A stretch of DNA of 64,000 nt from Ruminiclostridium papyrosolvens DSM 2782 (GTDB lineage: Bacteria; Bacillota; Clostridia; Acetivibrionales; DSM-1351). The notes beneath the pieces are model-generated. The model was given only the letters and a program-made list of their open reading frames with translations. It had not been told where the DNA came from and did not search any database. The first letter of the stretch is position 1, and every line of letters starts with the position of its first letter. The stretch is taken from assembly GCF_029318685.1 (NCBI RefSeq), contig NZ_CP119677.1, positions 2,967,001 to 3,031,000 of the forward strand, written 5' to 3'. Positions 55,826-64,000 of this stretch are shown here, piece by piece. The translations under genes were made by a program, and so were the position numbers.

Positions 55826-57360
55826 TACACTACCTCCCTGTTACTCTGCATAATGCATTTCATAATGCTTTCCTGTGATGCTTGACTCTTGTCAAGTTCT
55901 CCTACAATCCTTCCTTCATTCATGACATATACTCTATCGCTCATGCCAAGTATTTCAGGAAGCTCTGATGATATGATTATGACTGACTTTCCTTCGTCTA
56001 CCAGTTTATTTATTATGGTGTATATTTCGTATTTGGCTCCAACGTCGATACCTCTTGTAGGTTCGTCCAGAATCAGCACATCCGGCTCAGTATATATCCA
56101 TTTGCTTAATACAACTTTTTGTTGATTCCCTCCGGATAAATTGCCTGTCTTCTGTAATATGCTGGGAGACTTAATGTTCATTTTTTTACGAAATTCCTCA
56201 GCAACACGGATTTCCTGATTTTCATCCACAAGCATATTTTTCTTGAGTTTTTGAATACCTGAGAGAGAAATATTATTTTTAATATCCTGAATAAGGATAA
56301 GACCTGCTGACTTTCTGTCTTCCGTTACATAAGCCAGTCCATTATCAATTGCTTGTTTTATATTGTGAAGCTCTATCTTTTTTCCGTCCTTAACAATCTC
56401 TCCGCTGATATTTTTACCGTAAGATTTTCCAAATACACTCATTGCCAGTTCGGTTCTTCCTGATCCCATTAATCCGGCAATACCCACTATTTCACCTTTT
56501 TTTACATTTAGGTTTACGTTCTTTATAACCTTTTTGCCTTCAATAGCCGGATCATAAACATTCCAGTTCTTAATTTCGAAATTTATTTTGCCGATTTTAG
56601 GTGCTCTTTTAGGGAACCTGTCAACCAGCTGACGTCCAACCATTCCTTTTATTATTCTGTCTTCAGTTAAATCCTCATCCTTTTGGATAGTCTCGATAGT
56701 AGCACCATCACGGAGAACAGTGATAGTATCAGCTACCTCCAAAACCTCATTTAGCTTATGTGAAATTATAATGGAACTGATTCCTTCTGCTTTTAACTCA
56801 AGTATAAGTTTTAGAAGATTTTCCGAGTCATCTTCGTTCAATGCGGCAGTGGGCTCATCCAATATAAGCAGTTTAACATCCTTAGCAAGGGCTTTTGCAA
56901 TTTCAACCAACTGTTGTTTACCTACACCAATTTCAGATATAAGTGTATGCGGATCTTCTTTTAGACGAACTTTTTTCAGAAGTTCGGTTGCCTGAATATG
57001 TGTCTTGTTCCAGTTAATAAAACCGTATTTTGCCCTTTCATTACGTAAGAATATATTTTCACCTATTGAAAGGTAAGGTTCCAAAGCCAACTCCTGATGG
57101 ATAATAACAATTCCCATCTTTTCACTATCTTTTATATTACTAAAAATACATTCCTGTCCGTCAAAAATTATATCTCCTGCGTAAGTGCCATGAGGATAAA
57201 TTCCACTAAGTACATTCATCAATGTGGATTTTCCCGCTCCATTCTCTCCAACAAGTGCGTGGACTTCCCCTTTTCGCACTTTAAAATTAACGTTGTCAAG
57301 GGCTCTTACTCCGGGAAAAAGCTTTGTAATATTTCTCATTTCAAGTATAAACTCTGCCAT
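55825..57360 (-). CDS. CUT2 sugar ABC transporter ATP-binding protein (GguA/XylG type)
   Basis: A 511-residue protein with two fused ABC domains. The first has Walker [10 protein letters not shown], Walker [12 protein letters not shown] and a [14 protein letters not shown] signature. The second has a degenerate Walker A (GLMGSGRTE), signature [14 protein letters not shown] and [15 protein letters not shown]. Such asymmetry is normal for the RbsA/XylG family. It energises uptake of a monosaccharide or short sugar. Confidence 0.94.
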   Translation of the reverse strand: MAEFILEMRNITKLFPGVRALDNVNFKVRKGEVHALVGENGAGKSTLMNVLSGIYPHGTYAGDIIFDGQECIFSNIKDSEKMGIVIIHQELALEPYLSIGENIFLRNERAKYGFINWNKTHIQATELLKKVRLKEDPHTLISEIGVGKQQLVEIAKALAKDVKLLILDEPTAALNEDDSENLLKLILELKAEGISSIIISHKLNEVLEVADTITVLRDGATIETIQKDEDLTEDRIIKGMVGRQLVDRFPKRAPKIGKINFEIKNWNVYDPAIEGKKVIKNVNLNVKKGEIVGIAGLMGSGRTELAMSVFGKSYGKNISGEIVKDGKKIELHNIKQAIDNGLAYVTEDRKSAGLILIQDIKNNISLSGIQKLKKNMLVDENQEIRVAEEFRKKMNIKSPSILQKTGNLSGGNQQKVVLSKWIYTEPDVLILDEPTRGIDVGAKYEIYTIINKLVDEGKSVIIISSELPEILGMSDRVYVMNEGRIVGELDKSQASQESIMKCIMQSNREVV

Positions 57361-57422
57361 TTCCTCATCTCCCTTACTTTGTATTCGGCTTGCATATATG
57401 AAAGCTTATCAAGCCTTGACAT

Positions 57423-57456
57423 ATGCAAACCGAACACATTCATGTCCGGTTTGCAT
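57423..57456 (-). other. Stem-loop between the binding-protein and ATPase genes
   Basis: ATGCAAACCG pairs with CGGTTTGCAT, with inner ACA/TGT pairing, and no T run follows. Such hairpins often stabilise the binding-protein mRNA and lower expression of the genes after it. Confidence 0.6.
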
Positions 57457-57505
57457 AATGTAATTAGTTTGCTTAATTAAATTATCTGCATATTTTTATT
57501 AATTA

Positions 57506-58645
57506 TTACTTCAGGTCAGCTTCCTTGTAGTAACCGCTGTCTACAAGAATTTTCTTGTAGTTTTCTTTATCAGCGTATACAGGATCACAGAGGAAGGAAG
57601 GAACAATTTTGCTTCCGTTGTTGTAATCCGTTTTATTGTTTACAGAAGCTTCTTTTCCTTGTAATACACTATCTACCATTTCAACAACCTTTGTTGCAAG
57701 AGTTCTTGTATCCTTGAATATTGACATTGACTGCTGTCCGTTAATCATTGCCATAACGTTTGGCTTGTCACAGTCCTGTCCGGTAATAATTGGATATGGC
57801 TTGTCACTGCTACCGTAACCTGCATTTTTAAGAGATGCAACAATACCGATTGCAAGGCTGTCATTTGGTGACAGAACTGCATCAAGTTTCTTACCACCTG
57901 CATAGTTAGCAGTAATCAGATTATCCATTCTTGCCTGTGCTTTTGCAGAATCCCATCCTTGGATTGCGATTTTTGCAAAATCCTTCTGACCGCTTGTTAC
58001 AACAAGCTTACCGCTATCTATATATGGTTTCAGAATACTATATGCACCGTCGAAGAAGTAATTTGCATTATTATCATCAGGTGATCCGCCGAAAAGTTCA
58101 ATATTGAATGGTCCTTTTCCATCTTTAAGGCCCAATTTTGTTTCAATATATTGACCTTGGATTACACCAACCTTGAAATTATCAAATGTTGCATAATAGT
58201 CTACGTTTGGAGTCTTCATTATAAGTCTGTCATAGGCTATTACTTTTACTCCACTATCTGCTGCTTTTTTCAAAACGTCAGAAAGTGCTGAACCGTCAAT
58301 AGAAGCAATAACAACAACTTTGCTGCCCTTAACAATCATGTTTTCGATCTGTTGAATCTGAGTGTTTACATCATTGTTAGCATACTGAAGATCAACCTTG
58401 TAGCCTTTTGCTTCAAGTTCCTTCTTCATGTTGGCACCATCCTGGTTCCAACGCTGCAATGACTGAGTAGGCATTGCTACACCGATTAATTGTCCGCCGG
58501 TAGCTGTATCTGTAGCTTTTGCAGAATCTGTTGATGCTGCTGATGATGAAGATGCGGAAGTATCAGTTGAAGGTGAAGCTCCACATGCTGCAAGCATACC
58601 TACTGAAAGAACAACTACTAAAATCAAAGCGATTACCTTTTTCAT
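57506..58645 (-). CDS. Sugar-binding lipoprotein of the CUT2 transporter (ChvE/XylF type)
   Basis: A 379-residue lipoprotein. A signal peptide with lipobox LAAC (Cys21) precedes a Ser/Thr/Ala-rich linker and a type 1 periplasmic binding domain beginning [25 protein letters not shown]. Visible hinge and ligand segments are [31 protein letters not shown] and [12 protein letters not shown]. The ChvE/XylF group binds xylose, glucose, galactose or arabinose; the exact sugar is not evident. AGGAGG precedes the ATG. Confidence 0.93.
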   Translation of the reverse strand: MKKVIALILVVVLSVGMLAACGASPSTDTSASSSSAASTDSAKATDTATGGQLIGVAMPTQSLQRWNQDGANMKKELEAKGYKVDLQYANNDVNTQIQQIENMIVKGSKVVVIASIDGSALSDVLKKAADSGVKVIAYDRLIMKTPNVDYYATFDNFKVGVIQGQYIETKLGLKDGKGPFNIELFGGSPDDNNANYFFDGAYSILKPYIDSGKLVVTSGQKDFAKIAIQGWDSAKAQARMDNLITANYAGGKKLDAVLSPNDSLAIGIVASLKNAGYGSSDKPYPIITGQDCDKPNVMAMINGQQSMSIFKDTRTLATKVVEMVDSVLQGKEASVNNKTDYNNGSKIVPSFLCDPVYADKENYKKILVDSGYYKEADLK

Positions 58646-58959
58646 GTCTTTATTCCTCCTGAAAATATTTTACCCTCCCGACGTATATTAGAAGTAAGCT
58701 CCGGGAACAATAAGTATGTCGGTCAAGTTTTATACTGTTATATTAATCTTTCGAGGAATCTAAATAAATGTGATTTTTTTTATAATCCTTTAATTTTTTT
58801 AGAATTTTTTTAGTAATTATAGACAAAGATAGTCATAAAATTATTATGTTTACTATAAACTTTGTACAAAAATATTCATTTCCAAAGTAAGTATTAATCA
58901 AAAAAGCACAAAAAAATACCCCAAAGCCATTCTTTTAATCGAAGGTTTGAGGTATTCTT
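58646..58959. other. Upstream region of the sugar transporter operon
   Basis: 314 AT-rich bases. The part near the gene carries a purine-rich leader. The far end holds the thiE terminator (58915-58956). A TCTATAATTACT stretch near 58820 on the minus strand could be a -10, but no clear promoter or regulator site is evident. Confidence 0.4.
58915..58956 (-). terminator. Terminator at the end of the thi operon
   Basis: AATACCCCAAA pairs with TTTGAGGTATT (one mismatch); on the minus strand a T run follows. It begins right at the thiE stop codon. Confidence 0.6.
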
Positions 58960-59592
58960 TTACGCTTTTTCCACAAATATTTCAAGCATTTTTTCAGCAG
59001 ATAGTTTTATATCCTTTTGTGCAATTATAGCAGATACAACGGCAATCCCATCTATTCCGGTATTTTTAAGTTGAGCTACATTCTGTTCATTTATTCCGCC
59101 TATCCCTACTACAGGAATAGAAACTTCCTTTACAATTTTAATGAGAGTCTCTTTTGACACCGATTTAGCATCAGTTTTAGTGCTTGTTGAGAACAAGGCA
59201 CCCACTCCGATATAGTCAGCTCCTTCTCTTTGAGCCTCTATAGCCTTCTCGGCACACCCTGCCGATACGCCAAGTATTTTGTCTTTACCTATGATTTTCC
59301 GGACAATAGTAGCGGGCAAATCGCTCTGCCCTACATGAACTCCGTCAGCATCTATAGCCAAAGCAATATCAACTCTGTCATTTATAATAAGAGGTACTTT
59401 ATATTTGTCCGTTATTGCTTTAATATTAAGGGCCGTTTGGTAAAACTCCCGTGAAGAAGCTGTCTTTTCACGTAACTGAACCAAAGTACAACCGCCCATT
59501 ATTGCCTGCTCTACTGCTTCTTCCAGTGTCTTGGTACTCATCAGCTCACGGTCGGTTACAAGGTAAAGGGTATAATCAACTTTAGTTTTCAT
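58960..59592 (-). CDS. thiE: Thiamine phosphate synthase
   Basis: A 210-residue TIM-barrel enzyme joining HMP-pyrophosphate and thiazole phosphate into thiamine phosphate. [65 protein letters not shown] and [10 protein letters not shown] are the family blocks. It overlaps thiM by 11 bases and is the last gene of the operon. Confidence 0.95.
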   Translation of the reverse strand: MKTKVDYTLYLVTDRELMSTKTLEEAVEQAIMGGCTLVQLREKTASSREFYQTALNIKAITDKYKVPLIINDRVDIALAIDADGVHVGQSDLPATIVRKIIGKDKILGVSAGCAEKAIEAQREGADYIGVGALFSTSTKTDAKSVSKETLIKIVKEVSIPVVGIGGINEQNVAQLKNTGIDGIAVVSAIIAQKDIKLSAEKMLEIFVEKA

Positions 59593-60403
59593 TTATTCTT
59601 GCCTTCTCTCCAAAAATATTTTCATCCATCTTACTAATGGAATCAATTATTGCAATATGATAGCTTCCCGTACCTTTATGTCCTGCGGCTTCATAGGCGA
59701 GCTCTCCTGCTATCCCCATTACTGCCACTCCTGCCACAGCAGCCTTGAAATAATCTCTTTCTGCACCGCAGAAGGAGCCAACCAGGGCAGTAGTCATACA
59801 GCCGGTCCCCGTAACATCTGACAACATTTTATGTCCATTTGAGATGGTCACAAGGTTTTTTCCGTCAGAAATTACATCAACGGCTCCGGTTAAGGCTACA
59901 ATACAACCAAGCTTTACAGCCGCCTTTTTTGCAACGGCTGTGGAGTCATTGGATTCAATATCAGCTTCTGATGCATCAACACCTTTTGTTGTGGCATTAA
60001 GTCCTGCAATGTAAGCTATCTCAGATAAATTTCCTCGCAAAACATTTATTTTCACTTCGTCCAGAATAGTTTTTGTGACTTCATTTCTCAACTTTGAGGC
60101 CCCTGCACCAACTGGATCAAATATTACGGGAATACCCTTCTCATTTGCTTTTTTACCTGATAAAATCATCGATTCCACAGTTCTTTTGTTTAATGTCCCT
60201 ATATTTATTACTAGTGCGGAAGAAATTGACGTAATATCCCCAGCCTCATTAATATCATCTGCCATAATGGGAGAAGCCCCTATTGCCAGAATTATATTTG
60301 CACAATCATTTACAGTTACATAATTTGTAATATTGTGAATAAGTGGCTTTTTATTTCTGACTTCTGTAATTAAGCTTGTTATTTGTTTTGTATACCCACT
60401 CAT
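59582..60403 (-). CDS. thiM: Hydroxyethylthiazole kinase
   Basis: A 273-residue ribokinase-fold enzyme phosphorylating salvaged hydroxyethylthiazole. [28 protein letters not shown] opens the protein, with [15 protein letters not shown] and the C-terminal [15 protein letters not shown] anion-hole region. With thiD and thiE but no thiG or thiH here, the thiazole half may come from salvage, at least by this operon. AAAGGAG precedes the ATG. Confidence 0.95.
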   Translation of the reverse strand: MSGYTKQITSLITEVRNKKPLIHNITNYVTVNDCANIILAIGASPIMADDINEAGDITSISSALVINIGTLNKRTVESMILSGKKANEKGIPVIFDPVGAGASKLRNEVTKTILDEVKINVLRGNLSEIAYIAGLNATTKGVDASEADIESNDSTAVAKKAAVKLGCIVALTGAVDVISDGKNLVTISNGHKMLSDVTGTGCMTTALVGSFCGAERDYFKAAVAGVAVMGIAGELAYEAAGHKGTGSYHIAIIDSISKMDENIFGEKARINEN

Positions 60404-60418
60404 AGTTAGTCTCCTTTA

Positions 60419-61729
60419 CTATTTCTCGGTTACGAACTCAACCTTTTCACCGGCTAAAATCTTATTTGTAGTTCTCATAGCACACATTTTTCCGCACATA
60501 GAGCAGGTATGCTTGTCAGTAGGAGGTGTGCTTTCAAAATATGCTCTTGCCTTATCTTCGTCAATAGCATATGAGAACATATCTTCCCAGTCAATTCGGC
60601 GTCTGGCATCGCTCATTTTGTTATCAATTTCACGTGCATTGGGTATCCCCTTAGCAATATCAGCAGCATGAGCAGCTATTTTTGAAGCAACTATTCCTTC
60701 TTTTACATCGGAAAGGTCAGGCAATCTTAAATGCTCTGCTGGAGTTACATAACACAAGAAATCTGCACCGTTAGCAGCCGCAATTGCTCCGCCAATTGCC
60801 GAAGTAATATGGTCATAACCCGGTGCTATGTCAGTTACCAAAGGCCCCAGTACATAGAAAGGTGCTCCATGACAGAGTCTCTTTTGAATAGTCATATTTG
60901 CAGCTATTTCATTTATCGCCATATGTCCCGGCCCCTCAACCATTACCTGAACATCTTTTTCCCATGCACGCTTGGTCAGGTTGCCCAATTCTATAAGTTC
61001 ACTTAACTGTCCGGCATCTGAGCTGTCATTGATACTGCCGGGCCTCAATGCATCTCCTAAACTTATTGTGACATCATATGCTTTGAGAATTTCAAGAAAC
61101 TCATCATAATATTCATAAAAAGGATTTTCATTTCCGGTCATCTCCATCCATGCAAAAAGAAGTGAGCCTCCTCTTGAAACAATATTTGTAAGTCTTTTTG
61201 AACGTTTGAAGCACTCAACGGCACGTTTATTTATTCCTGCATGAATTGTCATAAAATCCACGCCTTCCATAGCGTGAGCCTCAACTACTTTAAAAAAGTC
61301 CGAAGCCTTAATATCCATCAAGTCCTTTTCAAGGTAGCCTATGGCATCATACATGGGAACTGTTCCTATCATTGCAGGAGAGCGCTTAATAAGCTCTTTG
61401 CGGAAGGTATTTGTCTTTCCGTAATTACTTAGGTCCATTATGGCTTCAACGCCAAATTTGATTGACATATCAACCTTTTCCATTTCTTTTGTGTAGTCAG
61501 GACAATCTCCTGATATACCAAGATTTACATTGATTTTTGTCCTGAGTCCCTGGCCTATTCCCTCCGGACTGAGGGATTTGTGGTTTATATTAGCCGGAAT
61601 AGCTATTTTACCCTCTCCCACAAGTTCCCTAAGCTTGTTTTCGTCCATTGACTCTTTCTGTGCAACAATCCTCATTTCTTTTGTAATAATACCTTTTTTT
61701 GCTGCTTCCATCTGTGTTTTGTAATTCAT
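60419..61729 (-). CDS. thiC: Phosphomethylpyrimidine synthase
   Basis: A 436-residue radical SAM enzyme that converts AIR to HMP phosphate. The C-terminal cluster motif [10 protein letters not shown] (C-x2-C-x3/4-C) is present near residue 409. [29 protein letters not shown]-like and [15 protein letters not shown] blocks identify the family. It is the short form without the N-terminal domain. The ATG at 61729 overlaps the thiD stop (ATGA) and has GGAGG upstream; the TTG at 61741 is not used. Confidence 0.95.
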   Translation of the reverse strand: MNYKTQMEAAKKGIITKEMRIVAQKESMDENKLRELVGEGKIAIPANINHKSLSPEGIGQGLRTKINVNLGISGDCPDYTKEMEKVDMSIKFGVEAIMDLSNYGKTNTFRKELIKRSPAMIGTVPMYDAIGYLEKDLMDIKASDFFKVVEAHAMEGVDFMTIHAGINKRAVECFKRSKRLTNIVSRGGSLLFAWMEMTGNENPFYEYYDEFLEILKAYDVTISLGDALRPGSINDSSDAGQLSELIELGNLTKRAWEKDVQVMVEGPGHMAINEIAANMTIQKRLCHGAPFYVLGPLVTDIAPGYDHITSAIGGAIAAANGADFLCYVTPAEHLRLPDLSDVKEGIVASKIAAHAADIAKGIPNAREIDNKMSDARRRIDWEDMFSYAIDEDKARAYFESTPPTDKHTCSMCGKMCAMRTTNKILAGEKVEFVTEK

Positions 61730-62538
61730 AGTGACCTCCAATTATTTAATCCGTTTTTATAAACTCCATATAAATGATGTGTGGGACCATGCCCCTTTCC
61801 GATTTCCAGGGAATGTTCAATTGCCATTGTGACGTATTCTTTTGCTTTTTCGACTGCTGTTGGAAAAGGCAGTCCCAAGGCAAGGTTTGAGGCTATGGCA
61901 GAGGAAAATGTACACCCTGTTCCATGGGTATTTTTTGTCTGAATTCTTTTAGTTGAATATATGTAAAATTCTTTTCCGTCATAAAGTATATCCTCCGCAT
62001 CTCCCTTCAAATGTCCGCCTTTTATAAGGACACTTCCTGCACCCATGCGGTATATGCTGACAGCTGCCTTTTTCATATCCTCTGAGGTAGTTATCTCCAT
62101 TCCTGTTATTGCCTCCGCCTCAGGTATGTTAGGAGTAAGCATACCCGCCAGTGGTATCAATCTTTTTATAAAAAACTCCAAAGCATCTTCTTTCATCAGG
62201 GCATGCCCGCCTTTTGCAATCATTACAGGGTCGATAACTACGTTTTCAGGCTTATAATTATCCAATTTTTCAGCAACAGCTTCCATACACTCTCTGCCTG
62301 ACAGCATACCTACTTTTACAGCATCGGGTGTTATGTCTTCAAAAACTGCATCCATCTGTTTTTTAATCATATCAGGTGTTATGTCCTGAATATCAATAAC
62401 CCGGCACGTATTCTCTGCTACCACCGACACAATAACACTCATTCCATAAACACCATGAGCAGCAAAGGTCTTTAAGTCTGCCTGAACTCCTGCTCCTCCG
62501 CTGCAATCAGAACCTGCAACTGTTAGTACTTTTTTCAT
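61726..62538 (-). CDS. thiD: Hydroxymethylpyrimidine/phosphomethylpyrimidine kinase
   Basis: A 270-residue ribokinase-fold enzyme making HMP pyrophosphate. [22 protein letters not shown] at the start, [12 protein letters not shown] in the middle and [21 protein letters not shown] near the C-terminus are diagnostic. AAGGAGG precedes the ATG. It is the first gene of the thi operon, behind two tandem TPP riboswitches. Confidence 0.95.
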   Translation of the reverse strand: MKKVLTVAGSDCSGGAGVQADLKTFAAHGVYGMSVIVSVVAENTCRVIDIQDITPDMIKKQMDAVFEDITPDAVKVGMLSGRECMEAVAEKLDNYKPENVVIDPVMIAKGGHALMKEDALEFFIKRLIPLAGMLTPNIPEAEAITGMEITTSEDMKKAAVSIYRMGAGSVLIKGGHLKGDAEDILYDGKEFYIYSTKRIQTKNTHGTGCTFSSAIASNLALGLPFPTAVEKAKEYVTMAIEHSLEIGKGHGPTHHLYGVYKNGLNNWRSL

Positions 62539-62607
62539 TAATTGCTACACCTCCTTAATCTGAAAGGGGTATTTGTACCACTTGACCTTTGGAATGGTAA
62601 AAACATA

Positions 62608-62640
62608 CAAAAAGATGCCCTCAAACAGGAAAGCACCTTT
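62608..62640 (-). terminator. Terminator of the proximal TPP riboswitch
   Basis: On the minus strand AAGGTGC pairs with GCATCTT around a 15-base loop and runs into Ts. It lies between the proximal aptamer and thiD, the position expected for the expression platform. Confidence 0.65.
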
Positions 62641-62664
62641 AACCTATACAATAATTAATCGTAT

Positions 62665-62750
62665 TTGCTTCCCTACACCGGTATTAACCGACAGGTTCCA
62701 AGGGTCAGGTTTTACCTTCTCAACCAAAAATTGGTCCCCCCACAAGTCAC
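62665..62750 (-). promoter_or_regulatory. TPP riboswitch, proximal copy
   Basis: On the minus strand the THI-box elements are clear: GGGGGGACC, GGTTGAGAAGG, ACCTGACCCTTGGAACCTG, GTTAATACCGGTGTAGGGAAG. This class binds thiamine pyrophosphate and represses thi genes. It is near-identical to the distal copy (one mismatch in the shared 66 bases at its 3' side). Confidence 0.93.
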
Positions 62751-62769
62751 TGCTATAAACTTTTCCAAT

Positions 62770-62799
62770 AAAAAAACGCTCACCTTTGTAAGGTAAGCG
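62770..62799 (-). terminator. Terminator of the distal TPP riboswitch
   Basis: On the minus strand CGCTTACCTT pairs with AAGGTGAGCG (one wobble) followed by seven Ts. It sits between the two aptamers. Confidence 0.8.
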
Positions 62800-62838
62800 G
62801 CATTTATCAAAATCTCTTCTAAAATTTCTGATAATATT

Positions 62839-62920
62839 TTGCTTCCCTACACCGGTGTTAACCGACAGGTTCCAAGGGTCAGGTTTTACCTTCTCAACCA
62901 AAATGGTTCCCCCGCAACTG
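62839..62920 (-). promoter_or_regulatory. TPP riboswitch, distal copy
   Basis: Second THI element on the same leader: GCGGGGGAACC, GGTTGAGAAGG, ACCTGACCCTTGGAACCTG, GTTAACACCGGTGTAGGGAAGC. It starts close to the predicted transcription start and has its own terminator before the proximal copy. Confidence 0.93.
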
Positions 62921-62930
62921 TTACTATTAA

Positions 62931-62959
62931 ATTTTATCATAATATAATAAATGGGTAAA
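62931..62959 (-). promoter_or_regulatory. Promoter of the thi operon
   Basis: On the minus strand TTTACC (62959-62954), 17-base spacer, TAAAAT (62936-62931), placing the start point just before the distal aptamer. The -35 overlaps no gene; it is a few bases after the stop of the tocopherol-cyclase-like gene. Confidence 0.55.
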
Positions 62960-62962
62960 GAT

Positions 62963-63940
62963 TTAATTTTCCGTTTCAAATTGTAAGAAGTCCCCTGCCA
63001 GTTCCAATCCCGTATTATTACCCTTATCTGAAAAAATAATATTACCCTTTTTATCTTGCAAAATAACGTCTACCTGAGATGTTATACTTTCGGTTATATC
63101 TATATCCATCATACCGTTTTTCGGAGCCTTTAAAACTCCTCCCCTTGCTACTGAAGCTTTTATTGAAAGTATATTCTTTGAATCTTCCACAACAATTTCA
63201 AGAATGTTATTTACATAAGATAGCTTCTTAATTTTAGCTCCGGTATAAGTGGCAAACCTAAAAAAATCATCTCCAAACTTTAAAAATGAAATCAAACCGT
63301 CAAAACTTGAGGTCAACCATGGTATGGATGCAATAGAAAACATAAGACAAGTATTTTCCGATTTAAAATGATTGCATTGAAGCCAAATCCAAGACTTTGG
63401 AAAAGAAGTTCCCCAGTCCTTTTCAAGATACCCGTAACCTCCGGTAAAATCCGTATCCTTGCCATTGATACATAAAAATCCTTCAATCTCGCAATGTATG
63501 TTTACAATTCCGTGATAACATTCCATAAAGGGTATAAAAGAAAAAGGCCCCATAATACCCGGATTAAATATAGTTTTGGGAAACGGAACCACCTCTGTAT
63601 AACCTATTTTACCTCTTAAATTGAAGCCCTCATCCTTTATATTAATAGAGAAACCATTTCTGTCGAAGTGATTGTCTTTTATGGAAATATGAAAGTCTTT
63701 TACAGAATATGAAAAGTCACTGATTGAAAACCTTTTGTAAAGTGTTTTCCCTGAAACCCCATCAATTATCTGTATAAAAGCATGCTTGTCGCTTTTGGTT
63801 TTTGACACACCGGGAATAACCGCATAAATATTTTTAGCATTTTTATCAATTATTTTAAAATACCAGCCCTCAAAATAGCCTCTACGTCTATATCTTCCCT
63901 GATATATTTCGGGGTTAAAAATTCTGTTGATTAAATACAT
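62963..63940 (-). CDS. Tocopherol-cyclase-like protein
   Basis: A 325-residue protein of the tocopherol cyclase-like family. The hallmark RRRGYFEGWYFKIID lies near residue 20, with FNPGIMGPFSFIPFMECYHGIV and GYGYLEKDWGTSFPKSWIWLQ further on. In plants and cyanobacteria relatives close the chromanol ring, but many bacterial members lie outside vitamin E pathways; here the lipid-like substrate is unknown. The ATG at 63940 has CGGAG upstream and is preferred to 63982. The ribosome site lies within a hairpin (63946-63977). Confidence 0.85.
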   Translation of the reverse strand: MYLINRIFNPEIYQGRYRRRGYFEGWYFKIIDKNAKNIYAVIPGVSKTKSDKHAFIQIIDGVSGKTLYKRFSISDFSYSVKDFHISIKDNHFDRNGFSINIKDEGFNLRGKIGYTEVVPFPKTIFNPGIMGPFSFIPFMECYHGIVNIHCEIEGFLCINGKDTDFTGGYGYLEKDWGTSFPKSWIWLQCNHFKSENTCLMFSIASIPWLTSSFDGLISFLKFGDDFFRFATYTGAKIKKLSYVNNILEIVVEDSKNILSIKASVARGGVLKAPKNGMMDIDITESITSQVDVILQDKKGNIIFSDKGNNTGLELAGDFLQFETEN

Positions 63941-63945
63941 AAAGA

Positions 63946-63977
63946 AACACTCCGTTAGTTGTATATAACGAAGTGTT
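63946..63977 (-). promoter_or_regulatory. Hairpin covering the ribosome site of the tocopherol-cyclase-like gene
   Basis: A 12-base inverted repeat (AACACTTCGTTA and TAACGGAGTGTT on the minus strand, one wobble) contains the GGAG ribosome site in its 3' arm, six bases before the start codon. It could hide the site, or be a terminator from an upstream gene outside the window. Confidence 0.4.
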
Positions 63978-64000
63978 CCCATTTTTTGAATTCTTAAGCT

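Noticed and set aside
62539-62640. Third riboswitch directly before thiD
   Set aside because: Only a terminator hairpin and the ribosome site are found here; no THI-box landmarks beyond the two aptamers.
62644-62979. Open reading frame of 111 residues with an internal repeated peptide
   Set aside because: It runs straight through the two TPP riboswitches; the repeated peptide simply reflects the duplicated aptamer sequence.
1-64000. CRISPR array or toxin-antitoxin pair
   Set aside because: No regularly spaced short repeats or recognisable cas, toxin or antitoxin genes were seen on either strand.

Overview
The window looks like chromosome of a low-GC, spore-forming, cellulolytic Clostridia member, probably close to Ruminiclostridium. 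Two secreted enzymes carry type I dockerins whose recognition pairs are mostly Ala-Leu or Ala-Ile. A gerA-type germinant receptor operon, the GPR spore protease and a Spo0E-like phosphatase show sporulation. Typical Firmicutes housekeeping genes are present (rpsT, hemW, recJ, holA, comEC). Species assignment is inference.

Layout. 0-8.1 kb (minus strand): comEC-holA-recJ and apt, with a cellulosomal GH43-CBM6-dockerin gene between recJ and apt. 8.2-9.3 kb: a secreted NlpC/P60 hydrolase behind a c-di-AMP riboswitch. 9.3-13.7 kb: small genes including a Spo0E-like phosphatase, then a MarR regulator and a YhgE/Pip membrane protein linked by palindromic sites. 13.8-18.9 kb (plus): O-acetylhomoserine sulfhydrylase-like enzyme, Lrp/AsnC regulator, RqcH and an aminotransferase. 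18.9-24.2 kb (minus): a DUF362 protein, and a gerA-gerB-gerC operon ending in an unlisted 55-residue two-helix membrane gene. 24.3-28.2 kb: an N-terminal-dockerin SGNH esterase and small membrane or zinc-ribbon proteins. 28.4-34.2 kb: tRNA-Leu(GAG), a DUF1275 gene, TetR, a large MMPL transporter, then a decayed tRNA-Leu 3' relic and a broken second DUF1275 copy. This looks like a duplicated and decayed insertion locus. 34.2-38 kb: GNAT, DbpA-type helicase, WG-repeat protein.

38.1-42.4 kb (minus): the least ordinary part of the window. A compact four-gene operon encodes a MoaA-like radical SAM enzyme, a degenerate aldo-keto reductase, a NodU/CmcH-type carbamoyltransferase and a small P-loop kinase-like protein, behind a consensus sigma-A promoter. 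No other molybdopterin genes are nearby. I read it as a small-molecule biosynthesis cluster of unknown product.

42.9-50 kb: DNA ligase, M50-like protein, GPR protease, S20, HemW and a MATE transporter. 50-58.6 kb (minus): a CUT2 sugar ABC transporter followed by a lipoprotein solute-binding protein, a YesM-type kinase and a YesN-type regulator, probably a sugar-sensing three-component system controlling the transporter. 58.9-62.9 kb: thiD-thiC-thiM-thiE under two tandem TPP riboswitches, each with its own terminator. 63-63.9 kb: a tocopherol-cyclase-like protein whose ribosome binding site lies in a predicted hairpin.
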